Source: Phragmitibacter sp965284365
GTDB taxonomy: Bacteria > Verrucomicrobiota > Verrucomicrobiia > Verrucomicrobiales > Verrucomicrobiaceae
DNA length: 64,000 nucleotides
Assembly (NCBI GenBank): GCA_965284365.1
Contig: OZ260079.1
Coordinates: forward strand, 248,001-312,000
Direction: 5' to 3'
Each line of letters starts with the position of its first letter. Positions within the stretch are counted from its first letter, which is position 1. The position numbers and the translations under genes were made by a program. The notes beneath the pieces are model-generated. The model made no database searches. It was given only the letters and a program-made list of their open reading frames with translations, and was not told the origin of the DNA. Positions 8,517 through 16,885 of the stretch are shown in pieces.

Positions 8517-9320
8517 ATGAACGGAATGATGACATGGACTTGGCTTTTGGGTGCGGTGGTAGCACCCATCATTGTGCTGTTTGCGGTGGCATGGGTGATG
8601 GCACAACGAATCCGCAACTACAGCATCGTGGATGTGGTGTGGACTTACAGTCTACTCGTGATTGTCGGCTTGTATCTGGCGGGTGTGAGCACGATCACGC
8701 ACAGGGCCTGGGTTGTGGCAGGATTGGCAGCGCTGTGGAGCCTGCGCTTAGGGACGCACTTGCTGGTCCGAATTATCAAACATCACCCTCACGTGGATCC
8801 CCGCTACGAGGTGCTGCAGAAGCGATGGCACGGAAAGGAAGCCACGGAGTTTTTCTGGTTCTATCAGATGCAGGGTATCTCCATGATTCTGATGTCCGGA
8901 CCGTTTCTGGCGGCCATCGTCAATCCCAGCACGCAAGGGCTTTCCGTGGTGGAGTGGTTCGGCGTTGTGGTGTGTTTGATAGGCGTGGCCGGTGAGGGAT
9001 TGGCGGATGCACAGGCCGCCGCCTTCAAGCGCAACCCTGCCAACAAGGGGAAAATCTGCCGCACGGGACTCTGGAAGTGGTCGCGGCATCCCAACTACTT
9101 TTTTGAGTCGGTGACCTGGGTAGGATTCTGGCTCTTTGCCTGCGGCTCGCCATGGGGTTGGGTGACGGTGTTTGCACCAGCCGGAATTACTTATCTGCTG
9201 CTGCGTGTCACGGGCATCCCGCTGACCGAAGAGTGCTCTGTGAAGAGCAAAGGCGAAGCCTATCGCGAATACCAGCGCACCACGAGCGCATTCATTCCCC
9301 TGCCCGCCAAATCGTCCTGA
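8517..9320 (+). CDS. DUF1295 membrane protein (steroid 5-alpha-reductase-like)
   Basis: About 267 residues with several hydrophobic helices and the DUF1295 signature GLWKWSRHPNYFFESVTWVG near residues 186-205, followed by LLLRVTGIPLTEE and REYQRTTSAFIPLP at the end. DUF1295 proteins share a fold with steroid reductases and isoprenylcysteine methyltransferases, and may reduce or methylate lipid-embedded substrates using NADPH or SAM. ATG 8517 is used; a TTG at 8499 overlapping the previous stop is less likely. It is commonly found with COG2907, DUF1365 and COG2230 genes, as here. Confidence 0.85.
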   Translation: MNGMMTWTWLLGAVVAPIIVLFAVAWVMAQRIRNYSIVDVVWTYSLLVIVGLYLAGVSTITHRAWVVAGLAALWSLRLGTHLLVRIIKHHPHVDPRYEVLQKRWHGKEATEFFWFYQMQGISMILMSGPFLAAIVNPSTQGLSVVEWFGVVVCLIGVAGEGLADAQAAAFKRNPANKGKICRTGLWKWSRHPNYFFESVTWVGFWLFACGSPWGWVTVFAPAGITYLLLRVTGIPLTEECSVKSKGEAYREYQRTTSAFIPLPAKSS

Positions 9321-9345
9321 CATCATCATTCAAAATCTGTACCCC

Positions 9346-10383
9346 ATGAGCGTCATCGATTCCATCCTGGCCAAAGACATTCTGCCCGACCCCGTGTTGC
9401 GCTTCGGCATTCGCCGCAGACTGGCGGAAACCCTGCGTGAATATCGCAAACCCAACGCCGAAGGACGATTGGAAGCACTGTTGGCCCACGCCGAAGGCTT
9501 GCGCAAAAGCCCGATAGCCATCGCCACAGCCGAAGCGAACGAGCAGCACTATGAGGTGCCTACCCGCTTCTACCAACTCGTGCTGGGTAAACATCTTAAA
9601 TACAGTTCCGGATTCTGGCCAAAGGCTGACACTACCTTTGACGAGTCCGAAGCCATCATGCTGAAGATGTCCTGCGAGCGAGCGGAACTGACCGATGGCA
9701 TGAACATCCTCGAACTCGGCTGTGGCTGGGGCTCGCTCTCGCTTTGGATGGCGGAGCATTACCCAAAGGCGCGGATCACGTCTGTTTCCAATTCGCGCAC
9801 GCAGAAGCTCTATATTGATGCCGAAGCAGCGAAGCGCGGACTCAAGAACCTGACCATCCGCACCGCGAACATGATTGACTATGCGGGTGAAGGCGCCGGC
9901 ATGTTTGATCGGGTCGTCAGCGTGGAAATGTTCGAGCACATGAAGAACTATGAGGAACTGCTGCGCCGCATTTCAGGATGGCTGAAGCCGGGCGGAAAGC
10001 TCTTTGTGCACATCTTCACGCATCGCGACTGCGCTTATCATTATGAAGTGCGGAATGACGGCGATTGGATGGCGAAGTACTTCTTCACGGGAGGCCAAAT
10101 GCCCGCGCATGAACTGCTGGGCCATTTCCAAAACGATCTAAAACTGGAAAAGGACTGGGTGGTGGACGGCACCCACTACAGCCGGACCTCCGAGGCATGG
10201 CTGCAAAATATGGACCGGCACAAGGCAGAGATCATGCCGCTCTTTTTGGAGACTTACGGAGCCGCCGAAGCCCGCAAATGGTGGGCCTGGTGGCGCCTGT
10301 TTTTCCTGGCTTGTGCCGAACTCTGGGGATATCACGATGGCCAGGAATGGATCGTTTCTCACTATCGATTCCTAAAACCTTAA
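9346..10383 (+). CDS. Second CFA-synthase-like SAM methyltransferase
   Basis: A 345-residue COG2230-related methyltransferase, shorter and distinct from the one at 6840. Motifs include EQHYEVPTRFYQLVLG (about 66-81), LKYSSGFWP, the SAM site NILELGCGWGSLSLWMAEHY (120-139), VVSVEMFEHMKNYEELL and KLFVHIFTHRDCAYHYE. The His position lost in the other copy is kept here (FVHIF), but the active-site Cys position is Ser (YSSGFW). The C-terminal WWAWWRLFFLACAELWGY is typical of the coclaurine-N-methyltransferase-like branch. It lies 25 bases after the DUF1295 gene. Two divergent COG2230 enzymes in one operon suggest two successive or alternative acyl-chain modifications. Confidence 0.85.
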   Translation: MSVIDSILAKDILPDPVLRFGIRRRLAETLREYRKPNAEGRLEALLAHAEGLRKSPIAIATAEANEQHYEVPTRFYQLVLGKHLKYSSGFWPKADTTFDESEAIMLKMSCERAELTDGMNILELGCGWGSLSLWMAEHYPKARITSVSNSRTQKLYIDAEAAKRGLKNLTIRTANMIDYAGEGAGMFDRVVSVEMFEHMKNYEELLRRISGWLKPGGKLFVHIFTHRDCAYHYEVRNDGDWMAKYFFTGGQMPAHELLGHFQNDLKLEKDWVVDGTHYSRTSEAWLQNMDRHKAEIMPLFLETYGAAEARKWWAWWRLFFLACAELWGYHDGQEWIVSHYRFLKP

Positions 10384-10398
10384 CAAAGCTATCGCATC

Positions 10399-11181
10399 AT
10401 GAACACGCATAAGACCTCAACGGCCACGGCAGCCGCAACTGCTCTCTTCCTGGCTCTGACTGTCGCGGTCACCGGTTGGGCGGCAACGCCTGAAGAACTC
10501 ATCCAGCAGGGGGATAAGTATGACGCCAGCTATGATGCAGAAGAGGCGCTGAAGTATTATCTCCCGGCCGAACAAGCTCAGCCTCAGAACGCCTCATTGT
10601 TGGTCAAGATCGCGCGGCAGTACGTCTACCGTATGTCCGACATGCCGGACAAAGCATCGCAGATCGCCTCCGGGCGGAAGGCCCTCACTTATGCAGAGCG
10701 GGCCGTGAAGCTGGCGCCGAACGAATGTGATTCCCATCTCGCGCTGGCGATCTGCTGGGGCAAACTCACACCCCTGGTGGGTGCAAGGGAGAGCGTGGAA
10801 GCCTCCCGCCAAATCGAGACTGCCGCAAAGAAGGCCGTGAAACTGAACCCTCAAAATGACTATGCCTGGCACATGCTGGGCAGGTGGCATCAGGCGCTCG
10901 CACAAGTCGGCACGCTGACCCGTGGCATCGTCAAAGTGATCTATGGCGGACTGCCGGAGGCATCCAACGAGGAAGCTGTGCAGTGTTTTGAAAAGGCGAT
11001 CTCGCTGAATAGCAACCGACTGATCCATTACATCGAACTCGGCCGGACCTATGCCCAAATGGGGCGCGGCAGCGAAGCGAAGAAAGAAATCGAGAAGGGA
11101 CTGGCCATGCCCTCGAAGGAGAAAGATGATCCTGAGTCGAAGGCGCGGGGCAAGGCGACGCTGGCGCAGATCAAAGGGTGA
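10399..11181 (+). CDS. Exported TPR-repeat protein
   Basis: A 260-residue protein beginning with a signal-peptide-like region (positive MNTHK, then a hydrophobic stretch ending near VTGWAA, about residue 29). The rest is built of TPR-like helical pairs: EELIQQGDKYDASYDAEEAL, RKALTYAERAVKLAPNECDSH, AWHMLGRWHQALAQVGTLTR and NEEAVQCFEKAISLNSN. It resembles regulator-of-microtubule-dynamics-type TPR proteins found in many bacteria, but that name says nothing about function here. It starts 15 bases after the second methyltransferase gene and is probably the operon's last gene. It may act as a periplasmic scaffold; that is inference. Confidence 0.75.
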   Translation: MNTHKTSTATAAATALFLALTVAVTGWAATPEELIQQGDKYDASYDAEEALKYYLPAEQAQPQNASLLVKIARQYVYRMSDMPDKASQIASGRKALTYAERAVKLAPNECDSHLALAICWGKLTPLVGARESVEASRQIETAAKKAVKLNPQNDYAWHMLGRWHQALAQVGTLTRGIVKVIYGGLPEASNEEAVQCFEKAISLNSNRLIHYIELGRTYAQMGRGSEAKKEIEKGLAMPSKEKDDPESKARGKATLAQIKG

Positions 11182-11512
11182 AGATGATCTGTCGGACTAT
11201 AATGCGGGATTTCACCGCGAAGACGCGAAGGCGCGGAGAGATGAGGGTATAAACGAGCACGCCCGACGGGAGTCTAAGGCCTAAATACGACCAATAGTCG
11301 CAAAGAGAGCGATTAATGGCGCGATGAACACAGGCTGGTGCCATAGGCCTGTCGTTGTCCTCTCCCTTGCCAGCCAGAACGGCTCGTCATTGTTTTAACT
11401 CCATCTTTTAGTAAGCTCCCTTATTCCCTTTCGGAACGAATTGTCGGAATTCTGCCCCTCCATGAAACGCCACCACCCTTTGCTGTCCTGGCCTCAGGTT
11501 CAGGAAGGTCAC
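11182..11512. other. Intergenic stretch between the lipid operon and pqi operon
   Basis: About 330 bases with no convincing gene. Around 11209-11247 lies a purine-rich stretch (cgcgaagacgcgaaggcgcg) of a type that recurs between genes in many bacterial genomes. The remainder up to 11500 shows no tRNA or clear terminator. The promoter of the pqi operon is presumably in the right part, but I could not recognise a confident -35/-10 pair. Confidence 0.5.
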
Positions 11513-12181
11513 ATGAAGGTGGCCTGCCATCTGTGCGATGCCTTGCAGGAGTCTCCGAGGTTGCGGGATGGAGAAGCTGCCTATTGCTGTGAATGCGGTG
11601 AGCGGCTCTACCGCAACCGTCCAAAGTCTCTGGCCCATGCGACGAGCTTCTCCTCTGCGGGTATCATTTTCATGGTGCTGGCGCATGTCTTTCCCATGCT
11701 GACTCTGACATCCGGTAGTATGCGCACGCAACTGACGCTGCTGGATGCGGTGGAGAAGATGGCCTTAGCGGGGAATTTTCTGCTGGCGATCTCAATCGTG
11801 TTTTTCACCATTGTGGCCCCGGCAGTATTGATCGGGGGACTGCTCTATCTGGCAGCGCCACTGAGACATGGCGTAGCTTTACCAGGGTCATTGTGGGTGG
11901 CTTGGTTGTATCAGCGGATCGAGCCATGGAGCATGCTGGAAGTCTTCCTTCTGGGGCTGGTCGTCAGCCTCCTCAAACTGGCTCACATGGCGGATATGGA
12001 GTTTGGCATAGGCATGTGGGCACTGACCGGCCTCGTCTTTTGCACCGCGGCGGCCGTGGGAGGCATCGATCGTCTGGAACTGTGGGACCGGCTGGAAGTG
12101 GCCCATCAGGAACATCCGGAGGCAGAGCCACCACCTGAGGTGCCTCATACCGGACATCGTGGTGAACATCAGCCAGTCTAG
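11513..12181 (+). CDS. PqiA-type membrane protein, first half
   Basis: About 222 residues. It begins with a zinc-ribbon-like segment (CHLCDAL, then CCECGERLYRNRP) that leads into a four-helix PqiA domain; the conserved core includes AHVFPMLTL and EPWSMLEVFLLG. E. coli PqiA contains two such units in one protein; here they are two adjacent genes. PqiA works with the MCE protein PqiB and lipoprotein PqiC in moving lipids across the periplasm. ATG 11513 is preferred because AGGAAGG lies 4 bases upstream (11502-11508); an in-frame ATG at 11462 and a TTG at 11441 also exist. Only 5 bases separate it from the second half. Confidence 0.85.
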   Translation: MKVACHLCDALQESPRLRDGEAAYCCECGERLYRNRPKSLAHATSFSSAGIIFMVLAHVFPMLTLTSGSMRTQLTLLDAVEKMALAGNFLLAISIVFFTIVAPAVLIGGLLYLAAPLRHGVALPGSLWVAWLYQRIEPWSMLEVFLLGLVVSLLKLAHMADMEFGIGMWALTGLVFCTAAAVGGIDRLELWDRLEVAHQEHPEAEPPPEVPHTGHRGEHQPV

Positions 12182-12186
12182 CTCGC

Positions 12187-12855
12187 ATGGACTCCCCCGC
12201 TCCAGCTACCTCACCCGAACTCGTGCCCACCGCGGCATCCTTGGGTATAGCTTCGTGCCACTCCTGCCAAAAAGTCAGTCCCGTGCAGGAGGGGTTCTGC
12301 CCACGCTGTGGCTCGGCATTGCATCTGCGGAAACCGAACAGTCTGCAGCGTACCTGGGCTTTGCTTTTCGCGGCGGGTGTTTTGTACATCCCCGCAAACA
12401 CGATGCCCATTATGACAGTAGATGGCATTCAGGGACCGCAGACGAACACCATCCTTTCCGGTGTCGTGGCGTTCTGGCAGATGCAGGCGTACCCGGTGGC
12501 CATTGTCATTTTCACGGCTAGTGTGCTCATTCCCATCCTGAAAGTGATCTCGCTGGTCTGGCTCTGTATGGCGGCGAAAGGGAAGGCAAAGACTTCCATG
12601 AAAACGCTGTCCTGGATGTATTACATGACAGAACTGCTGGGGCGCTGGTCCATGGTGGACGTCTTCGTGGTGGCTATCCTTGTGTGTCTCGTGCAGTTTG
12701 GCGCGCTCATGAGCATTCACCCTGGACCAGCCGCACTTTCCTTTGCGGGAGTCGTGATCCTGACGATGTTTGCCGCGCTTTCCTTTGACCCCCGTCTGAT
12801 CTGGGACCGCCACCGCCTCGAGCGGGATGGAGTTCCGATGCCAGCTCATGAGTGA
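12187..12855 (+). CDS. PqiA-type membrane protein, second half
   Basis: A 222-residue protein with a second zinc-ribbon-like motif (SCHSCQKVSPVQEGFCPRCG, residues about 23-42), followed by the PqiA membrane domain with ANTMPIMTV, PILKVISLVWLC and GRWSMVDVFVVAILV. It corresponds to the C-terminal unit of single-chain PqiA. The last 8 bases overlap the pqiB-like start (ATGAGTGA at 12848-12855), so translation is probably coupled. It likely pairs with the upstream half-protein to form the inner-membrane part of a PqiABC lipid-transport bridge. Confidence 0.87.
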   Translation: MDSPAPATSPELVPTAASLGIASCHSCQKVSPVQEGFCPRCGSALHLRKPNSLQRTWALLFAAGVLYIPANTMPIMTVDGIQGPQTNTILSGVVAFWQMQAYPVAIVIFTASVLIPILKVISLVWLCMAAKGKAKTSMKTLSWMYYMTELLGRWSMVDVFVVAILVCLVQFGALMSIHPGPAALSFAGVVILTMFAALSFDPRLIWDRHRLERDGVPMPAHE

Positions 12856-14521
12856 TCCCGTCCCTGATAACCAACCTGCCACCGGCAAACCAACGGACAA
12901 GCCGCCTGTAGAACCGCGTGCGGTCATCCGGCGAAGCCGGCGCTGGAGCGCGGTGTGGGTGGTGCCGTTGGTGGCACTGGGACTTGCCGCATGGCTGCTT
13001 TGGAAACACTATGCCGGTCAGGGGCCGCTGGTGTATGTGCGGTTTGAAACAGCAGACAGCATCGAAAGCGGTAAGACCGAAGTGCGCTGCCGCTCCGTGC
13101 GCCTGGGTGTAGTGGAGACTGTGTCGCTGTCTCCGGATTTGCTCACTGTCGTGGTGGGGTTGCGGATCGATCCCGGCTCTGAACATCTATTGAGGGAGGG
13201 CACTCGTTTCTGGGTGGTGCGACCACGTGTCTCCGGTTCCACGGTGTCTGGATTGAACACGCTCATCAGCGGCTCGTATGTCGAGATGGATCCCGGAGAT
13301 GGGCGGGAGGATATCCACCATTTTAACGGGCTGGAAGTGCCGCCGGTGACAAAATCCAGCGTGCCAGGCCTGCGGCTGACGCTGACGGCAGACAATGCTG
13401 GGTCATTAGCCATCGGATCTCCGATCTATTTCAAAGGATTTGAGGTCGGCCGGGTGGACTCTCGCGAGTTCGACCTAAAGGATAAATTGACGAGATTTCA
13501 GATCTTCATTCAGCAGCAGTATCAGGAGCTGGTGACGGAGAACACCACCTTCTGGAATCACAGCGGCATTGATATCGGGGCGGGCGCGGATGGATTTCGC
13601 ATTCGCACGCCGTCCCTGACGGCCATGCTGGCCGGAGGTGCTTCCTTCGCGGTGCCTCCTGACAAGGTAGCAGGGCCACCCGCCCGAAACGACGCGGTGT
13701 ATAAACTATATCCAGATGAGGCCTCCACCCATGATGCCTCCTTTCGTCCGGATGCGCGCTATCTGCTGATGTTCCAGCAGTCGATAAGGGGGCTGAAAAA
13801 GGATGCGCCCGTGGAGTATCGCGGCATCCCTATCGGTAGTGTCGTGGATGTGGCCCTGACATACGCTCCCCCAGGAGATGATCGCGTGCCGGTGATGATC
13901 GAGGTAGATGCGAATGCCTTCCGCAATGGACCGGATGACGACCGCACCAAGGAAGTGATCATGCGGGATGCCGTGGCGCGTGGCCTGCGTGCCAGTTTAG
14001 GCTCGGGCTCTCTCCTGACGGGAGCATTGTTCATCGACCTCGACTACGCCAAAGACGTGCCGCCTGCGGAGATTACCCAAATCGGTGAGCATGATGTACT
14101 GCCTACGCGCTCGGCAGGTCTGGCGCAGCTCGAAGCCAAGGTGAACGCCATCCTCGCCAAGATCGAGAACATGCCGATTGAGGAGACGCTACAGAAATTT
14201 GGAGCGACCGCAGATGCGATGACCAAGACCATCACGGAAGCACAAGGCGTGGTGGCCGAGGCGCAACAGATCCTCGATAGCCCTGAGACGCAGGCGATGA
14301 CTGCGGAGATCAATGAAACCCTGCGCGCCATGCGCACCTCAGTGGCCAGCTTCGGCCCCACAGGCTCGATGCAAGGTGACCTCCGGCGGACGCTGGATGA
14401 ACTTCGTGCGGCCATCCGCTCCTTCAAGGTGCTTTCCGATAATGTCGCCGACAAACCGAACTCGCTCATCTTTGGCAAGGAAAGCAAAGGCAACCCGATC
14501 CCAAAAGCGAGGAAGAACTGA
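12848..14521 (+). CDS. pqiB: PqiB-type MCE-domain protein
   Basis: About 557 residues: a short cytoplasmic N-terminus, one membrane helix (WVVPLVALGLAAWLLWKHY, about residues 39-57), then three MCE domains starting near VYVRFETADSIESGKTEVR, GLRLTLTADNAGSLAIGSPI and YLLMFQQSIRGLKKDAPVEY, and a C-terminal helical region (LAQLEAKVNAILAKIENM onward) expected to form the coiled-coil needle. This is the PqiB architecture of a periplasm-spanning lipid channel. The start ATG 12848 overlaps the upstream gene; an earlier in-frame start at 12827 lies inside that gene. Helical tail and gene order agree with PqiABC. Confidence 0.9.
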   Translation: MSDPVPDNQPATGKPTDKPPVEPRAVIRRSRRWSAVWVVPLVALGLAAWLLWKHYAGQGPLVYVRFETADSIESGKTEVRCRSVRLGVVETVSLSPDLLTVVVGLRIDPGSEHLLREGTRFWVVRPRVSGSTVSGLNTLISGSYVEMDPGDGREDIHHFNGLEVPPVTKSSVPGLRLTLTADNAGSLAIGSPIYFKGFEVGRVDSREFDLKDKLTRFQIFIQQQYQELVTENTTFWNHSGIDIGAGADGFRIRTPSLTAMLAGGASFAVPPDKVAGPPARNDAVYKLYPDEASTHDASFRPDARYLLMFQQSIRGLKKDAPVEYRGIPIGSVVDVALTYAPPGDDRVPVMIEVDANAFRNGPDDDRTKEVIMRDAVARGLRASLGSGSLLTGALFIDLDYAKDVPPAEITQIGEHDVLPTRSAGLAQLEAKVNAILAKIENMPIEETLQKFGATADAMTKTITEAQGVVAEAQQILDSPETQAMTAEINETLRAMRTSVASFGPTGSMQGDLRRTLDELRAAIRSFKVLSDNVADKPNSLIFGKESKGNPIPKARKN

Positions 14522-14590
14522 TACGTTGAGGTGCTTCGTTTTCGTAAAGCCAGTCCACCTATTTTGTTTTACACTGACTCAGACTCACCT

Positions 14591-15157
14591 ATGCACTTTT
14601 CCTTGAACCTGTTGTTTGCCCTGATGCTGTTCGCTGTGGGTGCAGGCTGCAAAACGCCGACGTCCTTTTATGTGTTGAGCGCAGAAGGGGCCGCACCTAA
14701 TCGGCAGGGCGGCATCGGCATCGGTGTGGGTCCAGTCAATCTGGCCAGCTACCTTGACCGGAAGAATCTGGTCATGATGGAAGGCGGTCAAAAGCTGCTC
14801 ATCGCCGAATCGCATGTGTGGGGTGGAGACTTGGCGGAGGACATTTCCCGTGTGCTGGCAGTAAATCTTGGCCGTGGGCTTAACTCAGGGAGTGTGCGGA
14901 GCTACCCATGGCAAACCGATGCAGGGCTGCGCTATGAGATGACCGTGGATATCCGCAAATTCCACGGCAATAACGAAGGCGACGCTGTGCTGGAGGCGGG
15001 CTGGACCGTCTACTCGCTCCCTGAGCGGACACTGGTAAAGACGCAGACGTGGTCCGGAACGGAGCCTCTGGAAAAAGATGGTTATGAGGCTCTTGCAGCG
15101 GCAGAGAGCCGCCTGCTGGCGAGACTGGCGGATGCCATGGCAAATAATCTGAGATAA
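14591..15157 (+). CDS. PqiC-like lipoprotein (ABC-transport auxiliary, DUF330)
   Basis: A 188-residue lipoprotein: signal peptide ending in a lipobox, VGAGC, with the acylated Cys near residue 20, then SFYVLSAEG, GIGIGVGPVNLASYLDRKN and GGDLAEDISRVLAVNLGRGL, typical of the PqiC/YmbA family. PqiC sits in the outer membrane and receives the PqiB needle tip. ATG 14591 gives a proper signal peptide; a GTG at 14531 would add 20 residues that hide it. It follows the pqiB-like gene by about 70 bases. Confidence 0.87.
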   Translation: MHFSLNLLFALMLFAVGAGCKTPTSFYVLSAEGAAPNRQGGIGIGVGPVNLASYLDRKNLVMMEGGQKLLIAESHVWGGDLAEDISRVLAVNLGRGLNSGSVRSYPWQTDAGLRYEMTVDIRKFHGNNEGDAVLEAGWTVYSLPERTLVKTQTWSGTEPLEKDGYEALAAAESRLLARLADAMANNLR

Positions 15158-15211
15158 GAAAAATTTGTTGTTACATAGGGCCAATTCACGGGTCGATCGC
15201 GATTCTTTAAT

Positions 15212-15952
15212 GTGCCACAGACTAACGGTCATCCCCAGTTACCCGTAGGCTCCAATACCGAAACCATCAGAGTCCTCCTGGTGGATGATCACCCCGCATT
15301 TCGTTTTGGAGTCCGGGAGATCATCAATCTGCATCCCGATATCGAGGTTTGCGGGGAAGCTTCCGACGGCGCAGCAGCATTACAGGCGTTCCGAAGTCTG
15401 CGGCCTGACGTCGTGCTGCTGGATATCAGCCTGCCGGGCACCAATGGAATTGAAATCATCAAGATGATGAAAGCCGAGCAGGGCGACGTGTCCATCCTCG
15501 TCTTATCCATGCATGATGAAACGATCTACGGGCTGCGATCATTGCGCGCCGGTGCGAAAGGCTACTTGCGCAAGGATCACGCGGTTACACATCTGGTGGA
15601 GGCGCTCCGGACCACTGCAGCGGACGATTTTTACGTGAGCCGCCGGTTCCTGAATCAATTGATTCGCCGCGCCATTCACGCACCGGAACCCACGGAAGGC
15701 CCTGCGGGTCTCGAAAACCTCACCGACCGTGAGATGGAAGTCTTCCAATGGCTGGGCCGGGGCTTGGGAACGCGGCAGGTGGCCGAAGTTTTGCGTGTGA
15801 GTGTGAAGACCGTGGAATCTCACCGCGCGCACATGAAGACCAAGTTGTGCCTCGAGACCGGAAGCGATCTGGTGAAACTGGCCAAGCAATGGCATTCGCT
15901 GGAAGGCAAGTCACAGGCCAAAAGAGAAGCTGCCATGGCCGACGGCCCCTGA
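15212..15952 (+). CDS. NarL/FixJ-type response regulator
   Basis: A 246-residue two-domain regulator. The receiver domain has the acid pair in VLLVDDHPAF, phosphoacceptor Asp71 in VVLLDISLPG, and the switch lysine in GYLRKDH. The C-terminal LuxR-type helix-turn-helix is LTDREMEVFQWLGRGLGTRQ followed by VSVKTVESHRAHMKTKL. The start is GTG 15212; no better ATG is available in frame. It is a paralogue of the next gene. The partner kinase could be the soluble one at 16886, but pairing is only inferred from proximity. Confidence 0.88.
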   Translation: MPQTNGHPQLPVGSNTETIRVLLVDDHPAFRFGVREIINLHPDIEVCGEASDGAAALQAFRSLRPDVVLLDISLPGTNGIEIIKMMKAEQGDVSILVLSMHDETIYGLRSLRAGAKGYLRKDHAVTHLVEALRTTAADDFYVSRRFLNQLIRRAIHAPEPTEGPAGLENLTDREMEVFQWLGRGLGTRQVAEVLRVSVKTVESHRAHMKTKLCLETGSDLVKLAKQWHSLEGKSQAKREAAMADGP

Positions 15953-16002
15953 TACCTCGGTCGGGCACACATTGGTTAAGAACATCATGAGTCGTAACCG
16001 CG

Positions 16003-16746
16003 ATGGAAACACGCATGCTTCAACCCCTGGCGCCTCACTCTGTGGACGATTCCCCGCTGTCTCCCGACATTATTAATACTCATGTGCTGGTCGTTGATGA
16101 CCATCCCACGTTCTGCATGGGAGTCAGCGCGATCATTCGCCGGCTGCCGAACCTGGACGTTTGCGGAGAAGCTTATAGTGCGGAGACTGCGCTGGGGCTC
16201 TTTCGGGAGCTAAAGCCGGACATTGTCGTGATGGATGTCAGCCTTCCTGATGGCGACGGCATTGAACTCACTGAGACCATGATGGGAGAGAACCATGAGA
16301 CTCATGTGTTGATCCTCTCCATGTATGACGACCCTATGATGGCAGCGAGAGCCATGCGGGCGGGAGCCAGCGGTTATCTCAGGAAAGATGATCAACTGAC
16401 GGAACTGGCGACAGCGTTGCAACGGCTCAAAAAAGGAAAGCAGCACATGAGCCCACCGCTCCGTGAAGAAAACCTGGTGAACTTGCTCGGAAAGCCGGGC
16501 GACTCCCCTATGGCGCTTCTGCAATCCCTGACTTGTCGCGAGCGGGACATCTTTGTCTGCATGGGCAAAGGCATGAAACGCGCAGAGATTGCCGAGCATC
16601 TGAAACTCAGTGTCAAGACGGTGGACACTCATCGCTGTCATGTGATGAAGAAACTTGCTTTGCCGTCCACCTCGATGATGGCACGGCTGGCACGCGAATG
16701 GCTACGTATCGCAGAGGCGACGCAGCCGGAATTGGCTACGGTATAA
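16003..16746 (+). CDS. NarL/FixJ-type response regulator (paralogue)
   Basis: A 247-residue response regulator with the same layout as its upstream neighbour: acidic pair in VLVVDDHPTF, phosphoacceptor Asp78 in IVVMDVSLPDGDG, GYLRKDDQ with the switch lysine, and a LuxR-type DNA-binding domain (LTCRERDIFVCMGKGMKRAE, then LSVKTVDTHRCHVMKKL). The two are similar along their length, so a tandem duplication is likely. It starts 51 bases after the first regulator and is followed by the kinase gene. Confidence 0.88.
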   Translation: METRMLQPLAPHSVDDSPLSPDIINTHVLVVDDHPTFCMGVSAIIRRLPNLDVCGEAYSAETALGLFRELKPDIVVMDVSLPDGDGIELTETMMGENHETHVLILSMYDDPMMAARAMRAGASGYLRKDDQLTELATALQRLKKGKQHMSPPLREENLVNLLGKPGDSPMALLQSLTCRERDIFVCMGKGMKRAEIAEHLKLSVKTVDTHRCHVMKKLALPSTSMMARLAREWLRIAEATQPELATV

Positions 16747-16885
16747 GCGCGGCGCAGGGATTTCATGAGCTGTGCATAAAATACCAGTTTGTTGGACGTG
16801 CGGCTTGTACAGCAGACCCATGTAAGGGCAGCCAACGCCGTCACGGGGAGCGATACCTAAACAAGCACGTTATGTAATCTGTCCG

